NCBI GenBank assembly: GCA_900073065.1
Contig: FJOG01000004.1
Span: 2,075,604-2,139,603, forward strand
Direction of reading: 5' to 3'
DNA from: Phialocephala subalpina
Taxonomy: Eukaryota > Ascomycota > Leotiomycetes > Helotiales > Mollisiaceae
DNA: 64,000 bases
In this document: piece after piece, positions 11,913 to 22,966 of the stretch
Layout: each line of letters opens with the position of its first letter
How positions within the stretch are numbered: the stretch's first letter is position 1
Made by a program: the position numbers and the translations under genes
Notes under the pieces: model-generated
Told to the model about the DNA's origin: nothing
The model's input: the letters and a program-made list of their open reading frames with translations, nothing else
The model's database searches: none

Positions 11913-12548
11913 TCAAACCCCTATAAGATTGCTTACTGGAACCTGACCTGTCAGCCCCTTTCTCTCTCGTGTCCTCCTCTTAGCTTCCATTTTCTCCCTC
12001 CTCCTCACACCCGCCTTCCTCTTCCTCTTATAACTCCCTTGCACATCCAACAAAAACGCATCTGGTCCCGTAGCGGGACGTACAAACTTACATCCCTCAC
12101 TCGCAGCCCTCTCCGCTTCTTCCAACCCCTCAATCTCAGCATCCCTAGGAACCCATCTCAACTCAACCTCAATCCCCATCTCTCTCAAAAAACGACTTGC
12201 TATCAACCCACCTTCAACAACCCTCCTACAAGATCTTTTTATCTTCCCCCCTTCCTGCAAAACCTTGAAATCTCCTTCCTGGATTCTCAAAAGTGTTTCT
12301 CTTGAAGTAGAATAAATCACCACCGTTCCCGGAGCTTGACTTCCACCTCCAACTAACTTTTCACATTCCTCCCTCCCAATCCTCAATCCCGTCCCCAACG
12401 CCACTACCTCCGCCGTCCACTCCTCGACATCCTTCATAACTCTCCATCCACCCCAGTACCACTCCTCAGGATCCGGACTGGTGTTACTTACTATCCCTAT
12501 CCCCAAACCGAGTCCTGATATATTGAGACATTTGACGAAGAATACCAT
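11913..12548 (-). CDS. RNase H-fold protein, catalytic residues apparently lost
   Basis: One frame from ATG 12548, 211 aa. The order of elements fits an RNase H-type domain: a Gly-rich first strand (LNISGLGLGIGIVSNTS), helix A (EWTAEVVALGTGLRIG), a strand-helix (GTVVIYSTSRETLLRIQ) and the C-terminal VELRWVPRDAEIEGLEEAER, which mirrors the usual WVPGHxGIxGNExAD. A basic tail follows. Of the four acidic positions normally needed, only the Glu of helix A is clear. The first Asp is replaced by Asn (LNIS), the DS after the third strand is TS, and the final AD is AE. The same frame stays open ~140 bp upstream without a Met, so an N-terminal exon may be missing; an ATG at ~12792 reads MGANASVPED but could not be joined with a good splice pair. 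Likely a non-catalytic fungal RNase H-like protein. Confidence 0.5.
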   Translation of the reverse strand: MVFFVKCLNISGLGLGIGIVSNTSPDPEEWYWGGWRVMKDVEEWTAEVVALGTGLRIGREECEKLVGGGSQAPGTVVIYSTSRETLLRIQEGDFKVLQEGGKIKRSCRRVVEGGLIASRFLREMGIEVELRWVPRDAEIEGLEEAERAASEGCKFVRPATGPDAFLLDVQGSYKRKRKAGVRRREKMEAKRRTRERKGLTGQVPVSNLIGV

Positions 12549-13312
12549 TCGTGAATTTTGATCGATCCAGTGAGTGGATTGTAGATATTTGGATTTTGCA
12601 CGGGTGGTTGCTGAGAGGAGGTCTGGGAAGATGGTTGTTGTGCCTTGGAACTCTGTTTTAACGATTTGTTTCTCTAACCTTCTTCGTTTCTAGCGTTCTG
12701 TGAGAGGTGCTGAGTCTTGGGGATGAGGGATGGTGGAATGGCTGGATTTGATGTGGATTTGACGTCTTCCGGGACTGAAGCATTAGCTCCCATGATGATA
12801 CCGATGATCTTGTATAAATGAATGCATGAATATCGAAGAGCAAATTCAATATGGTTGTGAATATCTCCTATCCCTTAACGGACTAGTGATGTTGGACGGG
12901 AGATCTAGCTGGGTATGCTCTAGCCTACCGTATATCAAGAGGACATGTAACCATGACTGGAATGATCAACACCACACCTCTTTTGCCGAACCCCGAGGAA
13001 TAATTGGGACTTTCAGTAGTCCCTGAAATGTGCTACAAAAGTTGAGTGAATGATCTCAATGTCTGACTTTAACTTGAAAAGATTGATGTGGCAACAAACT
13101 CCTCGATATCGAAGCGATGAGAGGGACATTCGGGGAAGTTGAAAGTACGGCTGACAATAGACAATTGCAGCTTGCACAGAAGCTAAAAATAGACATGCTG
13201 GGACAATCAAGCTGGGCAGAACGCAGCTAGAAACTTAAGCACAGACAGGAACAAGACAGATCTCAATTCGCGACAGATCCAAAAAGTCCCTTATTAGCCT
13301 CAAAACCAAAAT
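12549..13312. other. Intergenic or missing 5' exon
   Basis: Part of 12549-12792 may belong to the 5' end of the RNase H-like gene. From there to 13312 I see no protein-like frame and no repeat. Confidence 0.35.
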
Positions 13313-14392
13313 CTACTTCCCACCCGCAAGCACCCACTTACATCCCTCCAACAAATTCCCAAAAAACTTATCCGCATTCCTCATCCCCGGAAACATCCAC
13401 CAATAATGCGGCACCCCCTCATAGTAGTCACTCCTAACATTCACCCCCTCCTCCTTCAACATCATCTCAAGCACCTTCCCATCGTCCCTCAAAGGATCTT
13501 TCCCACAATAACAAACATATGTCGGCGGGAAACTTGCCAAATCCTTACTCAACGTAACAAACGTCTTCTCATCATTAGGATCCGCTCCTGCTGCTTGATA
13601 GAATGTTTCCATAGAACCCCAATCGATGATGGGGACACCGGTGGCGTTGTCTTTGTATGCTGTGTAATGGGAGCTATATTTTGAGGGGATGGAAGAGGGG
13701 TGGGCGGTGACGGGGACGAGGGCGACGATTCCTTTTATTTGAGACTTCTGGCCGGATTTGATGAGTTGATCTGCGAGCGTCAAAGCCAGTCCGCCGCCAG
13801 CCGACGCGCCCATGAGGATCACGTTTGATTGATCAGCGCCGAACTTTTCAGCGTTGGCGTAGGCCTATTTACTCATTAGGATTCGAGGAGCTTGAAGGTC
13901 GGAAGAGCGGACACAGACCCATTTGTAAGCAGTGATGCAATCATCGAGCATGACGGGTAGCTTGTTCGTGGTGCTGAGACGGTAGTCGATAGAGACGACG
14001 ATTGATGGCGTTCCTTTGGAGATGATTCGGCACCAAGCATCTTCTCCGTCGAGATTTCCAACTAGGTAGCCGCCGCCGTGAATGTAGATTGCGAGTGGGA
14101 GATTCTTTCCTGTTGCACTGGGAGGTGTGTAGATACGGACGGGTACCCCATCAGCGGTCTCGTCGCGAGTCTCGACAGAGGTGTCTAGAGGAGGAGCTTG
14201 AGCTGCGAGGACTGCTCCGAGGGCGGCGTATTGATCGATGATATCTTGAGCAGACCCAGTCAAGATTGGACGCATGCCGAGAGCTTTCTCGTACTGTTGA
14301 TCATTCGTGTCAGTGATGGTATGACGGCTATGATATGAGTTCGTACCTCGAGCCATTCTGGCGCGTAGCCCTCAGTCGATGGTGTAGCCATT
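13313..14392 (-). CDS. Alpha/beta hydrolase, hormone-sensitive-lipase family (esterase)
   Basis: Exons 14348-14392, 13919-14293 and 13313-13864 give 972 bp and 323 aa. Motifs are those of abhydrolase_3: the oxyanion-hole HGGGY at residues 87-91 and the nucleophile elbow GASAGG with Ser161. The C-terminal catalytic segment has GKDPLRDDG, followed by GVPHYWWMFPG carrying the likely histidine. No signal peptide, so probably cytosolic. Enzymes of this family hydrolyse short-chain esters or lactones; the substrate cannot be told. Length is normal. The gene converges on nothing on the left and stands alone, so context gives no pathway. All introns have standard borders. Confidence 0.88.
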
Positions 14393-15114
14393 TTGAATTT
14401 TCAAGGTTCCTGTGATGATTGACTTCGACAGGGTGAAATAAAGTGAATTTGAATTGGTATAAAACGAACAAACGGGAAGGTGCGATTTTTCAAAGACAAT
14501 TGGTGCGGCAAGTGGTAAAGCTAGAACCGGTTGATGCAATGAAGCAAAACGCCCACAGTTGCGGGGGATAACAAAATTATACGACGAGAATTCCAAGAAT
14601 GTATGCTAGAAAGAGGGGTAAACGGGAAATCACATACTCGCCGTGCTACCTTGTTTAGAAATCGGCCTTTAGAGTTCATCGCGGGGAGGACAAACGGACG
14701 CAAGTCGGAGATCCATTTGATTGGCGCTCTACGTAACACCATTGCCGGAAGAGCTAGACCATTCAAGCCCAGAAGATTAACACCATCCAAAGGCTTTTCA
14801 GGATGTTGGTGGCCGCCATCGTGCATACCATAGAGCCGAGGACCTGTCTCGCTTCTGAAATCCGGGGATCTTCAGCCTCGTGCGGGGTTGGCGCAAGTGC
14901 TCACCCTAGACGTATCCCTCGGCAGGAAGGCAATCATCCAGCGCTAGCACACCTGAGTCGGAGACACGTAGTCAGAATTGCAAATTGTTCACGTGAGCGA
15001 TGTTCCATCATCGTTCGGAAACGAAAACCTTCCGTTTCGAGTTTCAAGTGTCTCAAAAGACGTATTATCCAGCCTTGGTGCATGCGCCCCAGCTCGGATG
15101 AGAATCGCGGCCCA
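14393..15114. other. Intergenic, no gene seen
   Basis: About 720 bp between the promoter of the esterase gene and the 3' end of hpm1. Short frames only, without protein character. Confidence 0.45.
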
Positions 15115-16228
15115 TCAACGTGCTGGAATTTTGACTTCGACGACAGCTCTTCTCACGCCATCAGATTCTTCCCTGATCTGCTCGAAAAGACCGCCCTTGG
15201 CTCTGACCAGATCACAAAAGTCCTCCATCGATCCCCCGACTCCAAAATACACTTTCTTGGCTGCGACCAATGATGTTCGTACATTGTCGGGCATGGCTTC
15301 GAGGAGACCCATCAGCGTCTCGCCGAACGACTTCAGTGCAACTGGAGAATAGATGGTCTCAGCTCCGACAATCGTGAGATGACCCGAACTACTGCTCATA
15401 GCTTCCACGACTAGATGGACGAATTCGGGATTCCATGCGCCAGAGAAGAAGAAAACATCGATATGAACTGCTTGCATAGACGCAATGAAATCTTCGATAA
15501 GCTTCAGATCAATCTCCAGCTCCCCTTCATCTTCCCAAAGGCCTTTCTGCCTAACTTTCGCCCATGAGAGTAGGAGGTTGGGCAGAGTGACGAGCCGGAG
15601 CACGCCAGGATTGTAGTCCGCAAGACCAAGATGAATTGGTCCAGAAGAGTGTTCGCGTTTCTCTAAAAGCCAGTGGAAGACCGCCAGAGATGGCAGGGCG
15701 GTGCCACATCCTAGCTAGACACCATCAGTACCAGATTCGGAGACCGTGATGCAGACGTACCTCTAAGAACTTTCTTGAACCTCCCAAGACTTCGTCTTTC
15801 CGTTGATACAATACCTTGGCGACATCGACAGAGCTCTCCCAGCTTTTGAAGCCGCCTTCGTAAATGCCAGTCCTAACATCATCTTTTCCCAAATTTCCCA
15901 GCCCCTCGTCATCTTCTTCCGCCATGAGTTGAACCCTAACATCCCACAATTCTCTTCGTGGGATCGAGATCTCGCTTCCATCATCGAGTGGGATACACAG
16001 CGTGCTGTATGCGATTTTCGATGGCAGAGTATCCAGGATCTCCTTCAAATCGTGTCGTTGAGGCGGAAGTAAAGGTTGGCCGGTGACTGGGAAAGCCGAG
16101 TTCTCGGCGCGTTGCAAAGTTCCTGTCTCTGCAGCATGATGGGCTAATACAAGGTGCTCATAGTCGGCTTCGGGGGCGGAAGGTTCCTCTATATCGTCTC
16201 CTGAGAAGGAGAAGCTGAATGCTGACAT
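15115..16228 (-). CDS. hpm1: Histidine protein methyltransferase 1 homolog
   Basis: Two exons, 15761-16228 and 15115-15714, give 1068 bp and 355 aa. The intron (GTACGT...TAG) falls right before the SAM-binding motif LGCGTALPSLAVF. A further motif typical of the HPM1/METTL18 family is LADYNPGVLRLVTLPNLLLS. The N-terminal part (residues 1-155) holds the family's conserved GGFKSWESSVDVAKVL region. In yeast Hpm1 methylates a histidine of ribosomal protein L3 (Rpl3), acting in cytosol/nucleus and affecting large-subunit assembly. Length matches the family. The C-terminus (REESDGVRRAVVEVKIPAR) is the typical final strand. No oddities. Confidence 0.9.
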
Positions 16229-16690
16229 GTTGGTGTTTTGAGATGAGGATGAGAATGCACGTGAGTCGAAATTTTGGTTGTCTGTGGAGGCGGGCGGCCG
16301 CTTTAAGCGAGTCTAACTCCCTGCATGTAGATTTGAGACGCCTCGTGGTCGACGCGTCCGATTTCTGCATCTCAACTCTCTTGCTCGTCCCTTCACACTG
16401 CTATTACTTGGCCTTACTCGAGACCGAAGCATCTGCTAAGATGTTCGAATCCTTCACCAACTGGCACAAAGTAGAACATCTCTGTTCCCAGTGGTGAGAC
16501 ACTACCGCACAGAACTGCAAAAGCGTACTGATCCTCGTACCCAGGATATCGGCACGGCGTTCTACTTCCTCTGTTTGCCAATACCACTATCACTATGTCT
16601 GTTAGCGCATGATTTTGTGAGACCTTTGCCACTCGTCGCTCGGGAAAGCAGGGGGAAAAAGCACAATACCTCAACCTCATCTTCCTAACC
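16229..16690. other. Intergenic, possible 5' part of the carrier-like gene
   Basis: Between the hpm1 start codon and the first recognisable carrier exon. An ATG at 16437 opens a short frame (MFESFTNWHKVEHLCSQ) before a GTGAG donor-like site, but it does not resemble the first helix of a carrier. Confidence 0.3.
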
Positions 16691-17846
16691 TTCTCTCAAA
16701 CTCGTCCAGGCTTAGCTCGTCCACTTCCAATATCCTTTGGAATACTGGCATTGCTCCACTTGGTATGTCTAAAAATTACTGAGAAATTTTCGTTATTCAA
16801 TATGTTTTCTGGAGATAGAGTTGATTTGAGGCATGCGGCATACCGGAATGTATGCTACCGTTGAACTGCCGCTTTAGAACTCGTGAAGATCTTACTCCAG
16901 ACTCAAGATGAGTTGCTCGCTTCAAAACAAATTGATCGAAAGTACACAGGAACCATGAACTGCGTTTGGCGCACTGTTGCCAATGCCAGTGAGGGCCTCG
17001 CTTCGCTGTGGCGGGGTACCATGCCTGGAATTTTGGCCATCACCCAGCAGATCATGATCCATTACTTCCATTTCGTAATTGGCATTAACTTAAATCACCA
17101 TCAATCCGAGGATCACTACAGTGCTTTCACGCGCAAGGAAGTCTTTTACAATACTGTATGTTTTCTCGCGAGTTTTCGATTTCCGGTTTTGCTCTGCCAA
17201 TTGTCGGGTTTCGATTCACATCTCAGGATGAAGATGTCGGTGTATGGCATGTTCCAGCCTATTTCTGTTTCTTCATCATGCTCTCACTTTATGCTTCAAG
17301 GCCCTTGCATTGCTTTCCTTCAACATCTCGCCTCGAATTGAATACATGCAAGTCCTGAAAACCGTCAGACATTCAACTCCGGAGGACAAATTGAGCGCCG
17401 CTCCTTCCTACTTCCGCCTCACTTGGTCGAAAGCACCCTAATCCCTTCACGAAAAACATATAACTTACATGCAACTCTCCATGCGAAGTACCCTTGCCTA
17501 CAATCTTTCGTATTTCTACTTCTATAGTTCTCATGCTAGAGATCGAGAATGGAGTTCCGTAGACTCGTTCTATTTCAGTGGTACCACGACAGTTCTATCT
17601 CAGCTTGTTGTACATCCTCTCGAGACTATTCGCAATCGGATCGTGGCGAGTAGTCACGAGGTCAGCATAAACTCTTCCGTTGAGATGTGCCATGGCTGAC
17701 AGATGCAAATCTTTACAGATAAGAGGGTGTTCGATGTCGTCTGGCAAATGATTGCTACTGGAGGGGTAGCCTGTCTCTACAACGGTGTAGTTGTCAACTT
17801 GCTCAGTTCGATTATCAAAGTCAACACTTTGCGCCTTTATCAATAG
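16691..17846 (+). pseudogene. ADP/ATP-carrier-like mitochondrial carrier, damaged or very divergent
   Basis: Pieces of a mitochondrial carrier follow each other on the plus strand. The first repeat has PLELVK (the Px[DE]xx[KR] signature), created by joining CTTG at ~16765 to the exon 16878-17155, which continues ILLQTQDELLASKQIDRKY and EGLASLWRGTMPGI. This corresponds to the AAC stretch around VKLLIQNQDEM and GSLWRGN. The last repeat has FSGTTTVLSQLVVHPLETIR (to 17660) and, after an intron, VWQMIATGGVACLYNGV up to the stop at 17844-17846. The middle repeat cannot be put together: 17227-17440 gives only weak matches in shifting frames, and no first helix with a start codon was found. The third intron has a GTCAGC donor, which is poor. 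So this is either a decayed paralog of the ADP/ATP carrier or a rapidly evolving one with unusual exons. Confidence 0.55.
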
Positions 17847-18258
17847 GGTTTGCCAGACTACAGCTGTTGCATAGCATTGGAGTATACACTTCCAGATCTC
17901 GGACGAGGTATCCCAAACGGACTCTCATTGCCATAAACCAGCCACATCAAAAGATCGTCAGCCACCGCCTCACCGAGATCTAATTGGCCATCACCGAAGC
18001 TGAACATCGACATTCTCTTCAGAGGCGCAGCAGGCCAATCACAACCCCGGTGTCTCGCTAAGCTTGCATCTGCATCAGGATACGAACCGCCGCCGACCTC
18101 CACTCCGCACTTCACTTCACCTCATCATCACTACCACGAGGCTCATCTTCGCCGGTCTGACTCTCCTGATATATATACCACCACAATTCAAGAATGAAAG
18201 GCCCGTTGCCCCGTACACAGTTTAGTTGTCTGCTCTCTAAAATAATTCACCCCACACG
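17847..18258. promoter_or_regulatory. Upstream region of the HET gene
   Basis: About 410 bp with a TATATATA run near 18171-18177, roughly 80 bp before the HET start codon, which could serve as a TATA-like element. Nothing coding is seen. Confidence 0.3.
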
Positions 18259-20251
18259 ATGAGGCTGTTGAATGCCAAGACCCTGCAGCTAAAAGACTTT
18301 GTGGGCGATGAGAATATCCCAAAATATGCCATCCTCTCACATACCTGGGGAAAGGATGAGATATCCCTTCAAGCTTGGAATGATACGGATAAGGAGACGA
18401 GAGGAGGATTTGCTAAAATTAAATATTGTTGCGATCAGGCTATCAGAGATAATCTAGAGTGGGCTTGGGTTGACACGTAAGGCTGAGTGCTGCACGCCAT
18501 GTCTCATTCTTTTGCTAAAATATTTCAGATGTTGTATCGACAAGTCAAGCAGTGCGGAGCTATCCGAAGCCATCAACTCCATGTTTAGATGGTATCAAAA
18601 CGCCGTCGTATGCTACGCCTACCTATCCGATGTCCCCGGGCACGTGAACCCCGCAGAAGACCGCTCGGAGCTGGTAGTTAGCAAGTGGTTCAAGCGTGGC
18701 TGGACCTTACAAGAACTCCTTGCTCCGAAGAATCTCATCTTCTTCTCCTCAACATGGAAAAGGGTTGGCACCAAAGAAGAACTATACCATCCACTAGCTG
18801 ACATCACCGGCATCGAGGCGGAGACACTGCAAGGAGAAGATCTCCAAGCCGTCAGCGTCGCAACACGGATGTCCTGGGCTGCCAAACGAGAAACGACCCG
18901 AACAGAAGACATGGCTTACTGCCTTCTCGGAATCTTCGACATCAACATGCCATTACTCTACGGCGAAGGCAAACGTGCCTTCTTCCGCCTGCAAGAAGAG
19001 ATCTTGAAAGCCAACTCCGACCAATCTATCTTCGCCTGGGGAACCTCCTCCATCATAAAAGTAGAACAGTTCCTCGACGACGAAATGAACAAACTCGTCA
19101 ACCAATCCTCCGAAGACCTAGTCATCGATTCCCGCTTCGGCGGTCTCCTCGCCGACTCACCAGCCGATTTCGAATACAGCCAACACATCGACGCCCTCGC
19201 ACACTGGCGCTTAGAAAAAGACGGCTTCAAGCCCAAACCACCCGTCATCTACAATCGTGGGATCCACATCGAACTTCCCGTCGTAGAGATAGTTTGCGAC
19301 CCACCAAAGAACGAACGTCGAACACCCATCCTAAACCGCGTCGCCAAGAAAACCTTCGAAATCGCCGTTCTGGGATGTAGGATACGGAAGGGCTACGCAG
19401 TAGACGAGTACAACCTCCTCGGTGTCCCCATCGATTTCGTAGGCTACGACCGCTCCGGCGTGCGGTATCGAAAACTCGTCACAATCTCCAAACCCCGCTA
19501 TGGACTTGAACCCGAAGCCGCCCTCCAAGCCAAACTCCGGCCCTTAAATCTAGCCTCTCTGTCCACCGTCCTCCGGGACATCGAACACCTCGACCACGGC
19601 CTCGCAAACTACGCTTCCCACCCCATATTCCCAACCTCCGCATCAGGCTACTCACTCGCAAAAGTCCACTGTGCCCCATCCACAAAATTCGACAGAAGAA
19701 ACGGAATCATCTGGTGCGACACAACCTGGGACGGCGTCGAAGCCATGTTCTTCTTCAAATGCCACCTCACCGGCGGCGCATTCGCCATCGCCTTATCCTC
19801 CCGACCCCGCTGGTTCACATTCGAAGGCGACGAGAAAGTAATGGCGGAACGAATCTACGTCCATGCTAAAGTCCTCCCAGAATCATTCCAAATCCCAATT
19901 GAACCTTTCAAAGAGATTCATGGAAGAGAAGCGGGATGGCAGAGTCTGAGAGAAAGGGATAATTTCTATCCGGCGAGGCACTGTGAGGAGAGTGGGAGGA
20001 TGATGAGGATCCCGTTGGCGGATTTTAGAGAGGCGGTTGTTACGACGAGGTGGTTTAGGTGGGGGAATAGGAAGGGGTGGCAGGAGGAGTTGAATGTTGA
20101 TGTTATGGATGTGGCGAGGCAGAGGAGTCCGAGGCCGCCGGTGCAACAGCAGACACTGCCTATTCGGAGTAGTGATAAGGGGGTGGGTAGGAGGAGGTCG
20201 AGGGATGGGAGGCATAGCAAGCCGGATAATGCCAACATGAACTACCGATGA
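18259..20251 (+). CDS. HET-domain protein (HET-E/DUF8212 type)
   Basis: Two exons, 18259-18476 and 18529-20251, give 1941 bp and 646 aa; the intron splits the codon for a Cys in WVDTCCIDKSS. The HET domain covers residues ~20-160 with YAILSHTWG, VDTCCIDKSSSAELSEAINS, MFRWYQNAVVCYAYL and RGWTLQELLAPKNL. Next comes the segment usual in this subfamily (EDMAYCLLGIFDINMPLLYG, EGKRAFFRLQEEI). The C-terminal ~350 residues are unassigned and end in an Arg/Ser-rich tail. HET domains share the TIR fold and trigger cell death when incompatible hyphae fuse. The gene is intact. It lies ~350 bp upstream of a broken NACHT/subtilisin NLR gene on the same strand, a suggestive pairing of executor and receptor-like genes. 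Confidence 0.9.
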
Positions 20252-20609
20252 CGTATGTATGCCAGGAGCGAGTCTCTTGTTAATGTACCGTACGAAAATA
20301 TATCGAACGATTCCTTCATCTGGATGGCTCTTGGGCAAGATAATTGTTAGTCTTCCTCGTCAAGCACCGGTGTCCTCTAGTTCTGGTGGTCCGGGTGAAG
20401 AAAGCACCGGGGTCTGATGTACCTATGGACTCTACTGGAGCGTTCATTTCAGACTTGCATATGAACAGCTGATCCATCGTTGAAATAAATGCGGGGTAGC
20501 GGATCCCAAGCACAACAATCTCCACCTTAACCGTCAAAACCGAGTCAGCATGTCAGGGTCCAGATCGTCAACAATGTCTTCGCCGGATATCATGTAAACA
20601 TCGAGAGAC
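20252..20609. other. Intergenic
   Basis: About 360 bp between the HET gene and the NACHT relic. No frame or repeat stands out. Confidence 0.4.
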
Positions 20610-21931
20610 ATGATAACAACTGGAAGGTCTCAGGCTGTTTCTCTTGGCTATGTTGACATGGATACAATGTACAAAAGCGACAACATGACTATTGCTAACT
20701 ACTACGGACGAAAAAGTAAGAGCTATCCCCTAAGACGCCATGACTTGCAAAGTTCCGCCTCCCTGGAAGTGCTGACTGAGATTCGTTCTCTGTAGGCGAC
20801 GGCATTGACGAGGAGCTTCTCAGCGAACTCGACATGTACGACTAGCGAGCAGAAATGAATCGTGCAGAGAAGATGCTGAATAACACCGGACGTTGGCTCC
20901 TCGACGATCCGAAGTCCTTCACCTGGATGTATGCGCCATCTTCAAGCCTGCTGGTGGTCACCGGATCTGCGAGTCAAGGGAAGTCAATTTTGGCCCGCGA
21001 GCTTGCAGGAAATCTATTCTCGCTGAATGAATCATTATTGGACACGACGAAAGATTCTGTCTGCTACTTTTTCTTCAATGAGAGTAGTCCGAAGGCGAAG
21101 TCTCCTACGTATGCAATGGCGGGGATCCTACACTAGTGGTTCTCTCAGCGGTTTGACCTTCTCGCCAAAAGAGCTGTATGTGGCGTATTTCTCAGCCTTG
21201 TTTTATTTTCATGGGAGTTGATGGGTATTTGGACTTTTCGGTTGATCTAATGCCATGTAAAACAGGCACCCGACTACAAAAAATCTCCCAACACGGTGTT
21301 GACGAGTTTCGACTTGATGTGGAAGATCCTTGAGGAAACAGCCATGGATCCTGATTCGGGGACAATTGTGTGTATCTTGGATGGCTTGGATAAATGTGAC
21401 GAAGACTCGGCAACTGCACCTGGACTGAAATCGCTACTCGACAAACTTGGATCCTACTATGGTACTGAGAACCACAAGGTCCACAGCGTCACCCACCTCA
21501 AATTCCTAATAACGTGTCGTCCATCAGAAGAACTCGACGAGATTCAAAACATCAGGTGTGAACACTGCACGTCAATCCAGCAAGTTTCCTGCGAGGATGC
21601 AGCGAACCAAATATCACGAGACATAAACGAAGTCATCAAAACGCTCATCTACAACTTATCTGCAGCGGGAATCCTACAAAAATTCAAGCCAAATTTCGCA
21701 CATCTACTTCAAGACAACGATGTACCGACTTGGCAATCTCCACTCCGTAGGAAAGGAATTACGGAAGCGATGGTTGAGACGCACAAAGATTCCATCATAA
21801 CGTGGATTGCGAAAGCGACGAATGCTGACCTTTCCAGAGTCGAAAACCAAGCTTCGTCAGTTCGATCATGCCCTGTAGAGGTGGTACAAGTAGAAGCGGA
21901 GGCCGGAAACACCCCTGCTGGATTACGTTAG
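20610..21931 (+). pseudogene. NACHT NTPase half of an NLR-type gene, with in-frame stops
   Basis: From ~20800 the frame reads DGIDEELLSELDMYD, a stop (20843-20845), then RAEMNRAEKMLNNTGRWLL and a P-loop GSASQGKS, the usual entry to fungal NACHT domains. A second stop, TAG at 21134-21136, sits in AMAGILH*WFSQRFDLLAKR, where relatives carry Gln. After an intron (GTATGT donor near 21177, acceptor before 21267) the domain continues with the Walker-B-like VCILDGLDKCDE and LKFLITCRPSEELDE, then a helical part to 21931. NACHT proteins are STAND NTPases that oligomerise on sensing a ligand. The downstream S8 pieces continue on the same strand, so this is likely the receptor/NTPase half of one large gene. 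TAG in place of CAG is what RIP would produce. Confidence 0.75.
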
Positions 21932-22189
21932 ACCACATATTTCAGAAGAGCCAGAAGCCATGGCAGAAGAGGTGGTCCAAATGCCAGACCCTATTGATAG
22001 CGGCCCAACTCTGCATCGTGCCAAGGGACCTACAGGCTTACCAAGATCTAATGATCAGGAGACTCCAACTGAACCAATCCGGCCGGAACCAAAACGAAGA
22101 CAATCTACCAGTATCCCATTTCGTCATCGGCCGCCTGTGTATACGGATGAAGAAGAACTCGATATAAAGGCGTGAGCATGCATAACATC

Positions 22190-22966
22190 CCATTTATCGG
22201 TGTTTGGATGGTAACGAAAGCAGCGCCCGAGCGTCCGACGCGTGGTTTGCCAGATACGAAGAGACCTTAGGCAGGCTGAGCAACTTTGATACATTTGCAA
22301 AGGAGGGGGGTGGAAGGTTGACACGGATCAAGATAGCAATCTTGAGCACCGGTGTTGACCTTAAGGATCCCTTCATCAGGTCTCAGCGAACTAGGATCAG
22401 ACGAATCAAATGTTTTGTGGATCAGCTCACCGAAACCAAAGGAGAGTTGGGGGATCACGTGGGAATAGGAACCCATTCAGTCGGGCTACTTCTGCAACTG
22501 GCTCCAGAAACCGACTTGTATGTCTCGAACGTGAGCCGGGATGGGAACATAAGAAGTGACATGGAAATTATTCGGGTACTGCAAATTTCCAGTTCAGCTG
22601 ACGAAAGTGCCAACAGGCTATCGAGTACGCCACCTCCGAGATACCAGCTGATATTATCTTGATGGGTTTCGGTTTACCGAGGGCATCGCAAGATGTTCAA
22701 AGGGCCATTAGGTTTGTATCAAGCAAAGATATCATTATGATAAGCGGCGCTGGAAACCGAGGTGCGAATGAGGCAGTATTCTACCCTGCCAAGGATCCTT
22801 GAGTCATCTGTATCTACTCTACTGATGGATACGGCAACCGATCTGACTTCAATCCTCCCCAACTTGGCGATAGCCAGAGCTTTAGCACACTGGGGGAGGA
22901 AGTGAACTCCTCATGGCCGAAGGTACTTCATTAGAGCGGTTCATATAAAAGACGTAAGTCGGGATT
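22190..22966 (+). pseudogene. Subtilisin-like (peptidase S8) domain, 5' part, cut by a transposon
   Basis: LTRIKIAILSTGVDLKDPFI and GDHVGIGTHSVGLLLQLAPE are the first two active-site blocks of an intracellular fungal subtilase. The catalytic Asp position is Ser (ILSTG for ILDTG) and the catalytic His position is Ile (GIGTH for GHGTH). A ~41-bp intron (GTACTG...CAACAG) precedes AIEYATSEIPADIILMGFG. The domain continues through IMISGAGNRGANEAVFYPA and YSTDGYGN. In-frame stops occur at 22800-22802 (TGA) and 22932-22934 (TAG). The frame then reads SGSYKRRKSG and runs directly into the left end of a DNA transposon at 22967. The rest of the domain lies beyond the element. In several fungal NLR-like proteins a subtilase accompanies the NTPase module; here it appears C-terminal to NACHT. 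Confidence 0.8.
22963..22966. repeat. Target-site duplication, left copy (GATT)
   Basis: Four bases before the left terminal repeat. The right copy is GATC; the single difference is a C-to-T change. Confidence 0.65.

Noticed and set aside
19883..20338. 151-codon minus-strand frame at the 3' end of the first HET gene
   Set aside because: Shadow of the HET coding strand; Pro/His-rich without features.
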